Of a stretch of 55,127 nt of DNA, positions 41,432 to 51,159 are shown in pieces. Both the position numbers and the translations under genes were made by a program. Position 1 is the stretch's first letter; each line of letters starts with the position of its first letter. The stretch comes from Hyphomicrobiales bacterium. Its GTDB lineage: Bacteria; Pseudomonadota; Alphaproteobacteria; Rhizobiales; Devosiaceae. Under the pieces are notes generated by a model. It saw only the letters and a program-made list of their open reading frames with translations, was not told the origin of the DNA and searched no databases. Location of the stretch: contig WFXU01000016.1 of NCBI GenBank assembly GCA_015490455.1, forward strand, positions 1 through 55,127, given 5' to 3'.

Positions 41432-43016
41432 AGCAAATAGTGATAGCCCCGATAAAATTAAAGATCCTTTGGAAATTCCCAAACTTATTTGCGGGGCAAT
41501 GGCCGATATTCGCCCCTATCCCGCTCATCCTCAACATAATACTGACTTAGGATTCCCTCCGGAACTAATTGATAATTGGAAAGAAGTGGCAATTGCCAAA
41601 ATTGGCGAATTGGCAGAAAAAAATCGCGCCTTTAAGTTATATCTTGATATTTGCGTGAAATGCGGCGCCTGCACAGATAAATGCCATTATTTTTTAGGTA
41701 CGGGTGATCCCAAAAATATGCCGGTGGCACGGCAGGATTTATTGCGTTCAGTATATCGTCGTTATTATACATTTGCCGGTAAATATTTTCCCTGGCTGGT
41801 TGGAGCGCGCGATTTAACTAAGGAAATATTAGAAGAATGGTATAGCTATTATCATCAATGTTCGCAATGTCGACGTTGTTCTGTCTTTTGTCCCTATGGT
41901 ATTGATACGGCGGAAATTTCAATGGCTGCGCGTGAAATTTTGGATTCCATAGGCATGGGACAAAAATATTGTAATGAGATTATCGCTAAGGCTGAAAAGC
42001 TAGGTAATAATCTTGGTCTTAGCCCCAAAGCGCTTAAGGCAACTTTAGAAGATCTAGAAGAAGAACTGGAAGATGATACGGGGCATAAAATACGCCTTCC
42101 GCTTGATGAGAAGGGAGCTGATATTTTACTGATTACTCCAAGCGCAGATTTTTTTGCCGAGCCACATATTGATGGTCTATTAGGGTATGCCAAAGTGTTT
42201 TACAAAGCCGGCATTAGCTGGACTATGAGCTCTTATGCATCAGAAGCTGCTAATTTTGGCATGTTTATTGGCTCTTATGAAAATATGCGTGCCCTTGCCT
42301 TACGAATAAGAAAAGCAGCGATAGATTTAGGTGTAAAAAGAATAATTTTTGGCGAGTGCGGACATGCCTGGCGGGTTGCTTATAGTTTCCTTAATACGCT
42401 TGCCGGCCCGTTTGATTTTTTAGATCAAAATTACCCTATTCCTCAGCATATTGTTGAATTTACTTATGACCTTATTCAAAAGGGTAAGATTAAATTTGAT
42501 AAGAGCAAAAATGACGAATATAGGGTAACTTTTCACGATAGTTGTAATGTTGCTCGCGGCTCTAATATGGGCACAATACCGGGTGGGCAGTTTGAATATC
42601 CGCGTGCCGTATTAAAAGCATGCTGCAACCATTATTATGATATGGACAGAGATACAATTATGGAAAGCACCCTTTGCTGTGGTGGGGGTGGGGGCTTATT
42701 GACAGATGAATTAATGGATTTACGCACTAAGGGCGCCAGCCCTCGCATGAGCGCGTTGCAACAAGCCAGTGAGGATTATGGGGTAACCCATATGGCCGCA
42801 ATTTGCGCAATTTGTAAAACACAATTTTCTAAAATAATGCCAAAATTTGGCTATGGAATGGATAAAATTCTTTCAGTTCACCAATTAGTTTCCAACGCTA
42901 TTATTCTTGATGATGAGCCTAGTGAGAAGAATAATGGGCAAAATAAACAAACAACAAAGGGAACAAAGCAAAATGGTGCAAAATTAGCTAATAAAGATGA
43001 TAAGGAGGCAAGCTAA
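41424..43016 (+). CDS. dsrK: DsrK, HdrD-like catalytic subunit of DsrMKJOP
   Basis: The cytoplasm-facing 530-residue Fe-S protein that probably handles the DsrC disulfide/trisulfide. Two ferredoxin motifs lie at Cys77-80-83-87 (CVKCGACTDKC) and Cys146-149-152-156 (CSQCRRCSVFC). The C-terminal half has the CCG-type cluster ligands: FGECGHAW, HDSCNVARG, LKACCNHYYD, LCCGGGGG and CAICKTQF. A long lysine/asparagine tail ends it. GGGGGGGAG precedes the ATG, which overlaps dsrM. Confidence 0.96.
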   Translation: MVEANSDSPDKIKDPLEIPKLICGAMADIRPYPAHPQHNTDLGFPPELIDNWKEVAIAKIGELAEKNRAFKLYLDICVKCGACTDKCHYFLGTGDPKNMPVARQDLLRSVYRRYYTFAGKYFPWLVGARDLTKEILEEWYSYYHQCSQCRRCSVFCPYGIDTAEISMAAREILDSIGMGQKYCNEIIAKAEKLGNNLGLSPKALKATLEDLEEELEDDTGHKIRLPLDEKGADILLITPSADFFAEPHIDGLLGYAKVFYKAGISWTMSSYASEAANFGMFIGSYENMRALALRIRKAAIDLGVKRIIFGECGHAWRVAYSFLNTLAGPFDFLDQNYPIPQHIVEFTYDLIQKGKIKFDKSKNDEYRVTFHDSCNVARGSNMGTIPGGQFEYPRAVLKACCNHYYDMDRDTIMESTLCCGGGGGLLTDELMDLRTKGASPRMSALQQASEDYGVTHMAAICAICKTQFSKIMPKFGYGMDKILSVHQLVSNAIILDDEPSEKNNGQNKQTTKGTKQNGAKLANKDDKEAS

Positions 43017-44960
43017 ATGGATAATCTTTCTTTGGAAGCGAAAAGAACTTTTCGTCGTTTTAGAGATGGAGAGACGCCTGCCGATTGGGATTTGGAAGAA
43101 AAAATCTTTACCCAAGATAAATCTTATAAATGTCCTACCTATATTAATAAAACTCCCCCCTGTCAGGGCTCTTGCCCTTCTGGTCATGAAATAAGAGGCT
43201 GGCTAGCCATTGCTCGTGGTATGGATAAGCCACCAATTGAGGGAATGGCCTGGCAGGAATATGCTTTTCAGCGCATGATAGAGGCTAATCCGTTTCCTGC
43301 AACTATGGGTAGAGTTTGCCCCGCACCATGTGAAGAGGGATGCAATCGTAATGAAGTTGATGAATATGTTGGCATAAATGGGGTTGAGCAATATGTTGGT
43401 GATTGGGCTAATGAAAATAATCTGACATTGGGGGAGGCGGGCGCTGATACTGGGCGTAAAATTGCCATTATTGGGGGGGGGCCGGCGGGGCTTTCAGCAG
43501 CCTATTATTTACGCAAAATTGGGCATGGTGTGACTATATTTGAAGCCAATGAAAAGCTAGGCGGCATGATGTATTACGGTATTCCGGGCTATAGAACCCC
43601 ACGTAATATGCTAGAAAAGGAAATTGGGCGGATTGTGGATTTAGGGGTTGAGGTCCGCCTTAATAGTCGGGTTGGTAAAGATATTTCAGTTAAGCAGCTA
43701 GAAGATGAATATGATGCAATTTTTTGGGCAGTTGGGGCGCAAAATGGCCGTCCCTTACCCATACCGGGCTGGGAGGGAACAAAAAATTGCATTAACGGAA
43801 TTGATTTTTTAGACGCATTTAACAAAGGATATATGCTCAGCACGAAAAAAAGAGTTGTTGTTGTTGGGGGTGGTGATACTTCCATTGATGTTGCCTCAGT
43901 CGCGCGGCGTATAGGGCATATTTCTACAGAACAGAGCGGTAAAAATGCTGATAAAATAAATTTTACCGCCGCTGACACAGCCAGCGCCTTAAAAAGAGAA
44001 GGAATTGAAGCAATTTTAACTTCGCTCTTTCCCGTTGAGCAAATGACAGCCTCTGAACGCGAAAGAGAGGATGCTAAACGTGAAGGGGTTGAAATAAAAG
44101 GTTCCGTAATGCCGCTAGAGGTAATAAGGGACGAAAACGGATTGGCTAAAGCACTAAAAATGTGCGAATGCGATATGAAGGGCATGACGCCTATCCCAAG
44201 AGAGGGAACAGAATTTATCATTGAATGCGACATAATAATCGCTGCTATTGGGCAATATGGTGATTTTTCTGGCATTGAAGATCTAGATAATGGAAAAGGT
44301 TTTATAGAAACTGATGATAATTTTCGGGTAAAGGGTAAAGAAAAACATTTTGCCGGTGGAGATATTATAAAACCACATCTCTTAACTACCGCCATTGGTC
44401 ATGGACGGATTGTGGCTAAGGTAATTTCTGATTATTTAGATGATGGTGAAATTGAGAATCGCCCTAAGATTGATGCTCCACATTTTAACTTGTTGAAAGA
44501 ACTAGCACAAAGAGGAAAGCCAAAAGAAGAATATAATCACCAACCTACGCGCGGTACCGATAAGGCAAATTTTGCTATCCATAATTATGATGATAGATCA
44601 GACTATCAAATAATAAAACATACTGAATTATTCAAAGCCCATTTTCCCTTTGTTCCGCGTGAGAGAAGAAAGGAAATTCACATTGAGGGCGATGATGTTC
44701 TGGGCAATTTTGAAGAAAGAATAATTGCTTATTCTGAAGAACAAGCAAAGAAAGAGGGCGAAAGATGTATGTCATGCGGCTTATGTTTTGAATGTGACAA
44801 TTGTGTCATTTATTGCCCGCAAGACGCTGTATATCGGATAAAAAAGGCTGATAGGGTCGTAGGGCGCTACGTTTTTACCGATTATACAAAATGTATTGGA
44901 TGTCATATTTGTTCTGATGTTTGCCCAACTGGATATATAAATATGGGGCTTGGAGGTTAA
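43017..44960 (+). CDS. dsrL: DsrL, NAD(P)H:acceptor oxidoreductase
   Basis: A 647-residue iron-sulfur flavoprotein that takes electrons from DsrAB to NAD(P)+ during sulfur oxidation. An N-terminal cysteine cluster region (PPCQGSCPSG, MGRVCPAPCEEGC) is followed by the FAD site IIGGGPAGLSAAYYLRKIG (about 150-170), the pyridine-nucleotide site VVVVGGGDTSIDVA and a C-terminal pair of [4Fe-4S] motifs (CMSCGLCFECDNC, CIGCHICSDVC). It starts directly after the dsrK stop with AAGGAGG upstream and is essential for the oxidative direction in known systems. Confidence 0.96.
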   Translation: MDNLSLEAKRTFRRFRDGETPADWDLEEKIFTQDKSYKCPTYINKTPPCQGSCPSGHEIRGWLAIARGMDKPPIEGMAWQEYAFQRMIEANPFPATMGRVCPAPCEEGCNRNEVDEYVGINGVEQYVGDWANENNLTLGEAGADTGRKIAIIGGGPAGLSAAYYLRKIGHGVTIFEANEKLGGMMYYGIPGYRTPRNMLEKEIGRIVDLGVEVRLNSRVGKDISVKQLEDEYDAIFWAVGAQNGRPLPIPGWEGTKNCINGIDFLDAFNKGYMLSTKKRVVVVGGGDTSIDVASVARRIGHISTEQSGKNADKINFTAADTASALKREGIEAILTSLFPVEQMTASEREREDAKREGVEIKGSVMPLEVIRDENGLAKALKMCECDMKGMTPIPREGTEFIIECDIIIAAIGQYGDFSGIEDLDNGKGFIETDDNFRVKGKEKHFAGGDIIKPHLLTTAIGHGRIVAKVISDYLDDGEIENRPKIDAPHFNLLKELAQRGKPKEEYNHQPTRGTDKANFAIHNYDDRSDYQIIKHTELFKAHFPFVPRERRKEIHIEGDDVLGNFEERIIAYSEEQAKKEGERCMSCGLCFECDNCVIYCPQDAVYRIKKADRVVGRYVFTDYTKCIGCHICSDVCPTGYINMGLGG

Positions 44961-44962
44961 AT

Positions 44963-45403
44963 ATGCGCGTTCTTTTGGGAGCTTTACTTATTTTTATCTT
45001 TTTTGCAAATAGCCTGATTGCTGAAGATAATTTCCCGCTTATTCCAAAAGCCACAGGAAAACCACACCCTGAAGGAAATGAATTTATACGTATAAACCAT
45101 ATGGATTTATTACGTCATGATCGTGATTTAGTAGTAAAAGAGGGCATACGCAATATTGATAATTCTTTAGCCCAATGCGTTACCTGCCATGTGGTTAGGG
45201 ATGAAAATAATGAGCCTGTAACATATGAAAGTGAGGAATATTTTTGTCGTGTATGTCATGATTATGTTGCGGTGAAATTAGATTGTTTTACTTGTCATAA
45301 TTCTGTTCCCTCAGCTGAAGTTTCAATATCTTTATTCCGAGATGAAAATGCCCCATTTGAAAGGCTTATGGCCTATCTTGAGGAGAAAGATAATGACAGA
45401 TAA
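44963..45403 (+). CDS. dsrJ: DsrJ, periplasmic triheme cytochrome c
   Basis: The periplasmic cytochrome subunit of DsrMKJOP. The 146-residue protein has an N-terminal signal or anchor (1-20) and three CxxCH sites at 72-76, 95-99 and 108-112, plus the conserved MDLLRHDRD segment. The ATG at 44963 follows GGAGG and lies 2 bases after the dsrL stop. It overlaps dsrO by 11 bases. Confidence 0.95.
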   Translation: MRVLLGALLIFIFFANSLIAEDNFPLIPKATGKPHPEGNEFIRINHMDLLRHDRDLVVKEGIRNIDNSLAQCVTCHVVRDENNEPVTYESEEYFCRVCHDYVAVKLDCFTCHNSVPSAEVSISLFRDENAPFERLMAYLEEKDNDR

Positions 45404-46136
45404 ATCCACCAATAGGGCAGATATTCAACGTCGCAATTTTCTTAAAAGCGGGGCTCTATTGATGAGCTTTTCTCTCGCTTCCGGAGTAAATTTAATGATA
45501 ATGAACTCTGGGGCTAATGCGCAGGCAAATGCAAAAATTCGCTGGGGGTTATTAATAGATGCTAATAAATGTTCACCAGAATGTGACGCTTGCATAAGAG
45601 CATGCGCAAATGAACATGGATGGGAAAATAATGGCAAATTAACCGACCCGCAATGGATTAGAAAGGTCAAATTAAAAAATAAGCAAACGGGACGGGAAGT
45701 TTCTTTGCCGCTTATGTGCCAACATTGTGAATTTCCTCCATGTGTTGATGTTTGTCCGACTGGGGCTTCGTTTAAGCGAAAAGATGGGATTGTTTTGGTT
45801 GATAGGCATATCTGCATAGGATGCCGCTATTGTATGATGGCTTGCCCCTATAAGGCTCGCTCCTTTGTGCATGAAAAAATAAATAATCAAAAAACAACTA
45901 CCCCGCGCGGCAAGGGAACGGTTGAGGCCTGTAATTTATGTGTGCATAAATTAGATAGGGGAGATGGAATAACGGCCTGCGCCCAGGCTTGTGAAAATAG
46001 CGGAAATGGAGCGATAATTTTTGGTAACTTAAATGACAAAAATAGCAAAATTTCTAGGGCTCTAGCCAATTATCCATCCGTTGAATTACGTGATGATTTA
46101 GGTTTAAATTTGGCCGTTCGCTATCAAAATATTTGA
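45393..46136 (+). CDS. dsrO: DsrO, periplasmic ferredoxin-like subunit of DsrMKJOP
   Basis: A 247-residue Tat-exported iron-sulfur protein. The twin-arginine signal is RRNFLKSG (13-20) with cleavage likely after ANAQA (about 45). Four cysteine groups for [4Fe-4S] clusters follow: CSPECDACIRAC (60-71), CQHCEFPPC (109-117) with CP at 121, CIGCRYCMMACP (141-152) and CNLC...CAQAC (180-200). GAGGAGAAA precedes the ATG. It joins DsrJ to DsrP in electron transfer. Confidence 0.95.
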   Translation: MTDKSTNRADIQRRNFLKSGALLMSFSLASGVNLMIMNSGANAQANAKIRWGLLIDANKCSPECDACIRACANEHGWENNGKLTDPQWIRKVKLKNKQTGREVSLPLMCQHCEFPPCVDVCPTGASFKRKDGIVLVDRHICIGCRYCMMACPYKARSFVHEKINNQKTTTPRGKGTVEACNLCVHKLDRGDGITACAQACENSGNGAIIFGNLNDKNSKISRALANYPSVELRDDLGLNLAVRYQNI

Positions 46137-46145
46137 GGAATTATT

Positions 46146-47360
46146 ATGGAGCGAATAAAATATTCAGAATTAAGTTCTGGCACTAAATTATGGTGGGCAG
46201 CAGCTATTTTAACCATAATTATGGCAATAGGGGCGTTTGCCGTTTTTAAGATTGAACATTATGGACATATAGTTACGGGCATGAATAATCAAATAGTCTG
46301 GGGGGTGCCGCATATTTTTGCTATATTTCTGATCCTTTCTGCCTCCGGAGCGCTAAATATTGCGTCCATTGGTTCAGTATTTGGCAAGCAGGAATATAAG
46401 CCTTTAGCCAGGCTCTCAAGCCTGATGGCCATTAGTCTGCTCATAGGGGGGTTGGCTATATTGGTATTAGATTTGGGAAGGGTTGATAGGCTGATTATAG
46501 CTATGACCACTTATAATTTTAAGTCAATTTTTGCCTGGAACGTGCTGCTTTATACCGGATTTTTAGGAATTGTAGCTATTTATCTTTATGCGCAAATGGT
46601 GCGTAAAGAACAGCCCTTTTTACTTAAATCAACAGCTTTAATCGCCTTTTTATGGCGCTTAATTCTTACAACTGGCACTGGCTCCATTTTTGGTTGGTTA
46701 GTTGCCCGTTCCGCTTATGATGCGGCAATTATGGCGCCAATGTTTATTGCCATGTCTTTTTCATTTGGTCTTGCTGTTTTCATGCTGATTTTTTTCGGAA
46801 TATCTGCTCTTGGCAGCGGGCAATATACTGCCCAAATGCGCATAAGACAAGCGCGCTTGCTTGTTATATTTGTGGGTGTAGTTTTATATTTTACACTAAT
46901 ATCACATTTAACCAATCTATATTTGGCCGAACATGGTGGATATGAACGTTTTATTTTGTTAGATGGCGGTATTTATAGTTTTTTATTTTGGGTTGGGCAT
47001 ATATTTATCGGCTCAATATTACCGCTAATTTTATTGCTGCACCCCAGATTAAATATTAGAAAAGGGATTATTATTTTAGCAGCTATTTTGGTGGTTTTGG
47101 GTGGTTTTACTCAACTTTACGTGATTATTATTGGCGGGCAGGCCTATCCACTGGAGATTTTTCCCGGATATGAGGTTAGTTCTTCTTTTTCCGACGGTAT
47201 AATAAATAAATATACGCCCTCTTATTTAGAATTTATGCTGGGTATGGGAGGAGTTGGTTTGGCTTTATTTATTATATTATTGGGCGTAAAAATTTTGCGC
47301 ATTTTGCCGGTCAATCTTTCCAAAAATTTGGGATATGAAAATAAGCTGGATGTTAAATAG
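46146..47360 (+). CDS. dsrP: DsrP, NrfD-like membrane subunit of DsrMKJOP
   Basis: A 404-residue integral membrane protein with about ten helices, of the NrfD/PsrC family, likely to interact with quinone and receive electrons from DsrO. Features include WWAAAILTIIMAIGAFAVF in helix one and GQAYPLEIFPGYEVSSSF in the last loop. It follows dsrO by 9 bases and ends the core dsr run; the next gene is 55 bases on. Confidence 0.94.
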   Translation: MERIKYSELSSGTKLWWAAAILTIIMAIGAFAVFKIEHYGHIVTGMNNQIVWGVPHIFAIFLILSASGALNIASIGSVFGKQEYKPLARLSSLMAISLLIGGLAILVLDLGRVDRLIIAMTTYNFKSIFAWNVLLYTGFLGIVAIYLYAQMVRKEQPFLLKSTALIAFLWRLILTTGTGSIFGWLVARSAYDAAIMAPMFIAMSFSFGLAVFMLIFFGISALGSGQYTAQMRIRQARLLVIFVGVVLYFTLISHLTNLYLAEHGGYERFILLDGGIYSFLFWVGHIFIGSILPLILLLHPRLNIRKGIIILAAILVVLGGFTQLYVIIIGGQAYPLEIFPGYEVSSSFSDGIINKYTPSYLEFMLGMGGVGLALFIILLGVKILRILPVNLSKNLGYENKLDVK

Positions 47361-47415
47361 AGCGATTAAGGTTTAACTATATAATTATCGGATAATATAT
47401 TTTTGGCAGGGAAAT

Positions 47416-48426
47416 ATGTCACAGCAATTACACCCATTTGCAAAATATATTGCTATATTAGCACGTGGAAAAACTAAAACCCGCCCGCTAAGCTTCGAAG
47501 AAGCCTGTAACTCCATGAGCATGATTGTAAATGGGGAGGCATTACCGGAGCAAATTGGAGCATTTTTAATGTTAATGCGTCTAAAAGAAGAAACCGGCAC
47601 AGAAATAGCAGGCTTTGCTGTTGGGGCACGTTCCACAATGAAACTACCCTCAATCATCCCTAAAACTGATATTGATTGGTCAAGCTATGCCGGCAAAAGA
47701 CGTCAATTACCCTATTTTATATTTTCTGCACTTCTTCTGGCGCAAAATGGCATTAGGCTATTTATGCATGGTGCTAGCGGGCACACTCCGGGCAGAATAT
47801 ATACACAGAAAATATTGGAATTTCTAAATTTCCCAATCGCTACCAGCTTAACAATGGCAGCAGAACAGATCGAACAATATAATTTTGCCTATGTTCCTTT
47901 AGAAATAATGAGTCCGCAATTACATAAGCTAATTGAAATGCGTCCAATTTTTGGTTTGCGCTCCCCTGTTCATAGTTTTTCGCGTATGTTAAACCCATTT
48001 AACGCTCCTTTAATGATGCAGGGCATATTTCATCGCGGCTTTGCCGATATTCATATTGAGGCTGCCCGCACTCTTAATCAGCCGTGCATGGTTGTTTTTC
48101 GGGGTGAGGGAGGAGAAATAGAGCGCCGGCCAAATAAGCCATGTCTTGTGCATACAACTATTGGCAAAGAGAAAGCAATTAGCGAAAATTGGCCAGTCTT
48201 ATTGTCCGATACACGCCAAGAAATTGATAAAGAGTTAAAAATTGAAAATATGTTGGCGCTTTGGAGGGGGGAAATAGAAAATCCATATGGGAAAGCAGCA
48301 ATAATAGGAACATTGGCAATCGCAATTAAAGCGTTAAAAATGGCAGAAAATAAAGAAGCAGCCGAAAGAATAGCGCAGGATTATTGGCAAAACCGCGATA
48401 AGAAATTATTGCCATTTAGTATTTAA
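47416..48426 (+). CDS. TrpD2/YbiB-like glycosyl transferase family 3 protein
   Basis: A 336-residue protein with the anthranilate phosphoribosyltransferase fold: N-terminal helical domain (SFEEACNSMSMIVNGEALPE QIGAF) and alpha/beta domain (LFMHGASGHTPGRIYTQKIL, ALLLAQNG). The PRPP-binding GTGGD motif of true TrpD is replaced by SSYAGKRRQLPYF, as in the TrpD2 subgroup, whose members bind nucleic acid and lack known transferase activity. It lies between dsrP and dsrN on the same strand with gaps of 55 and 14 bases, so it is likely part of the dsr transcript. Why is unclear. Confidence 0.82.
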   Translation: MSQQLHPFAKYIAILARGKTKTRPLSFEEACNSMSMIVNGEALPEQIGAFLMLMRLKEETGTEIAGFAVGARSTMKLPSIIPKTDIDWSSYAGKRRQLPYFIFSALLLAQNGIRLFMHGASGHTPGRIYTQKILEFLNFPIATSLTMAAEQIEQYNFAYVPLEIMSPQLHKLIEMRPIFGLRSPVHSFSRMLNPFNAPLMMQGIFHRGFADIHIEAARTLNQPCMVVFRGEGGEIERRPNKPCLVHTTIGKEKAISENWPVLLSDTRQEIDKELKIENMLALWRGEIENPYGKAAIIGTLAIAIKALKMAENKEAAERIAQDYWQNRDKKLLPFSI

Positions 48427-48440
48427 GTTGAGTGTTCAAC

Positions 48441-49841
48441 ATGCCTGCCTTTATGATAGCTGCTACGCATAAATCTTCCGGCAAAACAACTATTTCGATT
48501 GCTTTAGCAAAAATATTGGCAAATCAGGGCGAATTAGTGCAAACTTTCAAGAAGGGACCCGATTATATTGATCCTATGTGGCTTAGGGCGGCAAGCGGAC
48601 GCGCCTGTTATAATCTTGATTTTAACACAATGGATAAGGAAGAAATATTAGATCTTTATGCGCAAAAATCACAAGGGGCGGATATTTCGTTAATTGAAGC
48701 CAATAAGGGGCTTTATGATGGCTTAGAGTTAGATGGCAGTGATTCTAATGCTCAATTAGCAAAATTATTAAATTTACCTATCATATTATTGGTTGATTGT
48801 GAAGGTATGACACGTGGAATTGCCCCGCTTTTATTGGGATATGTTAATTTTGATAAAGAAATAAATATTGCTGGGGTAATTTTGAATAAGGTTGGAGGAA
48901 TAAGACACGAAAAAAAATTACGCGCAGCCATTAAGAAATATATAAATTTACCAATATTGGGAGTTATAGAAAAAAATGAATTATTAAATATTGGTGAGCG
49001 CCATTTAGGTTTGATAACACCAATGGAAAGTAAATTCCAACAGGAAAAAATTCAAAAAATAGCTAAATTGGTAGGTAATAATATAGATTTAACCGCAATA
49101 AAAAAAATAGCTAAAAATGTCCCTGCAATTCCCGTAGTTAAAAAGGCAAAAAACTATAATAATAATTTTCCTGATAAAACCAATCTGACAATTGCATTAG
49201 CGCGCGATAGTGCTTTTGGCTTTTATTATGAAGATGATTTAGAAAGATTTATAAATTTAGGAGTTAGGTTGGTTGAATTTGACTGTTTGCGGGATAAGAA
49301 GTTGCCCGCAAATATTGATGGTCTTCTGATAGGGGGTGGATTTCCCGAAACTCATATGAAACAACTTAGCGAAAATATATCTATGCGCACTAATATTAAA
49401 CAATCTATCATAAATGGTTTGCCAACCTATGCTGAATGTGGCGGTTTAATTTATTTAAGCGAAATGATTGAATGGGGAGAAGAAAAATATGAAATGGTTG
49501 GAGTTATTAAGGGTAAATCGGTAATTCACGAAAAGCCTCAAGGGCGCGGCTATGTGAAATTTGAAAATTCATCAAACCACCCTTGGGCAAAGGTAAAAGA
49601 GCAAATAAGGGCGCATGAATTTCACTATTCCAGCCTAGAAGGTTTGGCAAAAAACACTAAATTTGCCCGTAAAATTTTACGCGGCTATGGGTTGGATGGC
49701 AAAAATGACGCAATAATTGTGCATAATTTACTTGCTGGTTTTTTCCATTTAAGGAATAGCAAACAAAATCAGTGGGTTAATGAATTTGTTAAATTTGTTA
49801 AAAGTAAAAAAATTAATCCTCCTCCTCATCGCTTAATTTAA
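48441..49841 (+). CDS. dsrN: DsrN, siroheme amidase (cobyrinate a,c-diamide synthase-like)
   Basis: Glutamine-dependent amidase of the CobB/CbiA family, thought to convert siroheme to siroamide for DsrAB. The 466-residue protein has an N-terminal ATP site (AATHKSSGKTT, 7-17) and FKKGPDYIDPMWL, and a C-terminal glutaminase domain with nucleophile Cys333 in YAECGGLIYL and the distal AHEFHYSSLE. The ATG at 48441 is preferred to the GTG three codons earlier. Its 3' end overlaps the convergent Mrp gene by 29 bases. Confidence 0.93.
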   Translation: MPAFMIAATHKSSGKTTISIALAKILANQGELVQTFKKGPDYIDPMWLRAASGRACYNLDFNTMDKEEILDLYAQKSQGADISLIEANKGLYDGLELDGSDSNAQLAKLLNLPIILLVDCEGMTRGIAPLLLGYVNFDKEINIAGVILNKVGGIRHEKKLRAAIKKYINLPILGVIEKNELLNIGERHLGLITPMESKFQQEKIQKIAKLVGNNIDLTAIKKIAKNVPAIPVVKKAKNYNNNFPDKTNLTIALARDSAFGFYYEDDLERFINLGVRLVEFDCLRDKKLPANIDGLLIGGGFPETHMKQLSENISMRTNIKQSIINGLPTYAECGGLIYLSEMIEWGEEKYEMVGVIKGKSVIHEKPQGRGYVKFENSSNHPWAKVKEQIRAHEFHYSSLEGLAKNTKFARKILRGYGLDGKNDAIIVHNLLAGFFHLRNSKQNQWVNEFVKFVKSKKINPPPHRLI

Positions 49842-50910
49842 CAGCAATTTTTAAGGCAATTTGCTTATAAATATTGGCATATTTACTGTTTTTTTCGGCA
49901 ATAACAATTGGTTTGCCTTCATCTGAATAATGGCGAATATCCATATGTAACGGCACCTCACCCAAAAAATTAACCTTTAATTTATGCGCTTCTTCTTTTG
50001 CCCCGCCATGACCAAAAATTTCAGAAATTTCCCCGCATTTTGGGCAGATAAAATTACTCATATTTTCAACAATACCAAAAATTGGCACATCAACTGAATT
50101 AAACATTTTTAGACCCTTACGCGCATCAATCAGCGCTAGGTCCTGTGGAGTGGAAATAATAACAGCCCCGCTTAGTGGGACCTGCTGCGCCATAGTAAGT
50201 TGAGCATCTCCCGTTCCTGGCGGCATATCTAAAACCAAAATATCAAGTTCACCCCATTCAACTTCACGCACCATTTGCATAAGTGCAGATACAACCATTG
50301 GCCCACGCCAGATAACGGGATTATCCTCCTCCATCAAAAAACCCATTGACATTATTTTAACGTCATATTTTATCAGTGGCACAATCCTGTCATTTTCAAT
50401 TTTTGGCCTTTCCTTTATCCCCAATAAACGCGGCACTGATGGCCCATAAATATCGGCATCTAACAGACCAACCTTTAAGCCAAGAGAACGTAGAGAAAGG
50501 GCAATATTAACTGCACAGGTGGATTTGCCCACCCCCCCCTTTCCTGAGGCTATGGCAATAATTGATTTTATTCCTGGAATGGCAAATTTTTCAGGCCGCA
50601 TGTCGGGAGCGTTCTTTATATCACGTCCTTTACTGATTTTCTTAGCTTTTATAGGTTTTTTTTCGCTTTGTTCAATTTCTGAAGTAAGCGCCACCAATAC
50701 TCTTTCTATTCCATCAATTTTTGCAATATTTTGTTCGGCTAAATCGCGAATATAGGCAAATTGCTTTTCTAACCCATATGGGACGCTGATTGAAAAAACC
50801 ACCCTATTATTCTTAATATTAATATTTGAAACCAAACCCAGCGCTACAATATTATCCTCTAGCTCGGGTACATTAATTTTTGATAATATTTCTAATATTT
50901 GCTCTTTCAT
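49813..50910 (-). CDS. Mrp/ApbC-type Fe-S cluster carrier ATPase
   Basis: A 365-residue P-loop protein that binds and transfers [4Fe-4S] clusters. An N-terminal MIP18-like domain (1-80) is followed by the deviant Walker A GKGGVGKST (123-131), VLDMPPGTGDAQLTM, and the cluster-binding CPKC in NFICPKCGEISEIFG. It stands on the opposite strand to dsrN and is a housekeeping gene in most bacteria, but the many Fe-S proteins of the Dsr system make it a plausible helper. Confidence 0.94.
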   Translation of the reverse strand: MKEQILEILSKINVPELEDNIVALGLVSNINIKNNRVVFSISVPYGLEKQFAYIRDLAEQNIAKIDGIERVLVALTSEIEQSEKKPIKAKKISKGRDIKNAPDMRPEKFAIPGIKSIIAIASGKGGVGKSTCAVNIALSLRSLGLKVGLLDADIYGPSVPRLLGIKERPKIENDRIVPLIKYDVKIMSMGFLMEEDNPVIWRGPMVVSALMQMVREVEWGELDILVLDMPPGTGDAQLTMAQQVPLSGAVIISTPQDLALIDARKGLKMFNSVDVPIFGIVENMSNFICPKCGEISEIFGHGGAKEEAHKLKVNFLGEVPLHMDIRHYSDEGKPIVIAEKNSKYANIYKQIALKIAVKLSDEEED

Positions 50911-51103
50911 AATATTATATCCAGTTAAAATCTTCCATAATTACACCCACTAATGGCTTTGATATAAATATATTTCAAAGTTTATATATTCCATCATTGA
51001 CATATATTATCTTTCATTGTTTATATTTTAACAAGCCATTTTTTGTTTTTCAAAAGAACGAATTAATTGGGGTAAATTTATCAAAATAGGGGGTGTGCCA
51101 TTG

Positions 51104-51119
51104 TCTCAGTCAGATGAGA
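51104..51119. promoter_or_regulatory. Inverted repeat upstream of yeiH
   Basis: TCTCA-GTCAGA-TGAGA, 40 bases before the yeiH start, in the 249-base gap between the divergent Mrp and yeiH genes. Short, so only a candidate operator. Confidence 0.3.
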
Positions 51120-51159
51120 TGTTGTTTTAAGCAGTAAACAATATTTGCACATTTAATTT

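Noticed and set aside
43589-44395. Long minus-strand frame (268 codons) inside dsrL
   Set aside because: Serine-rich low-complexity translation, fully antisense to a gene with intact FAD and NADPH motifs; no ribosome site.
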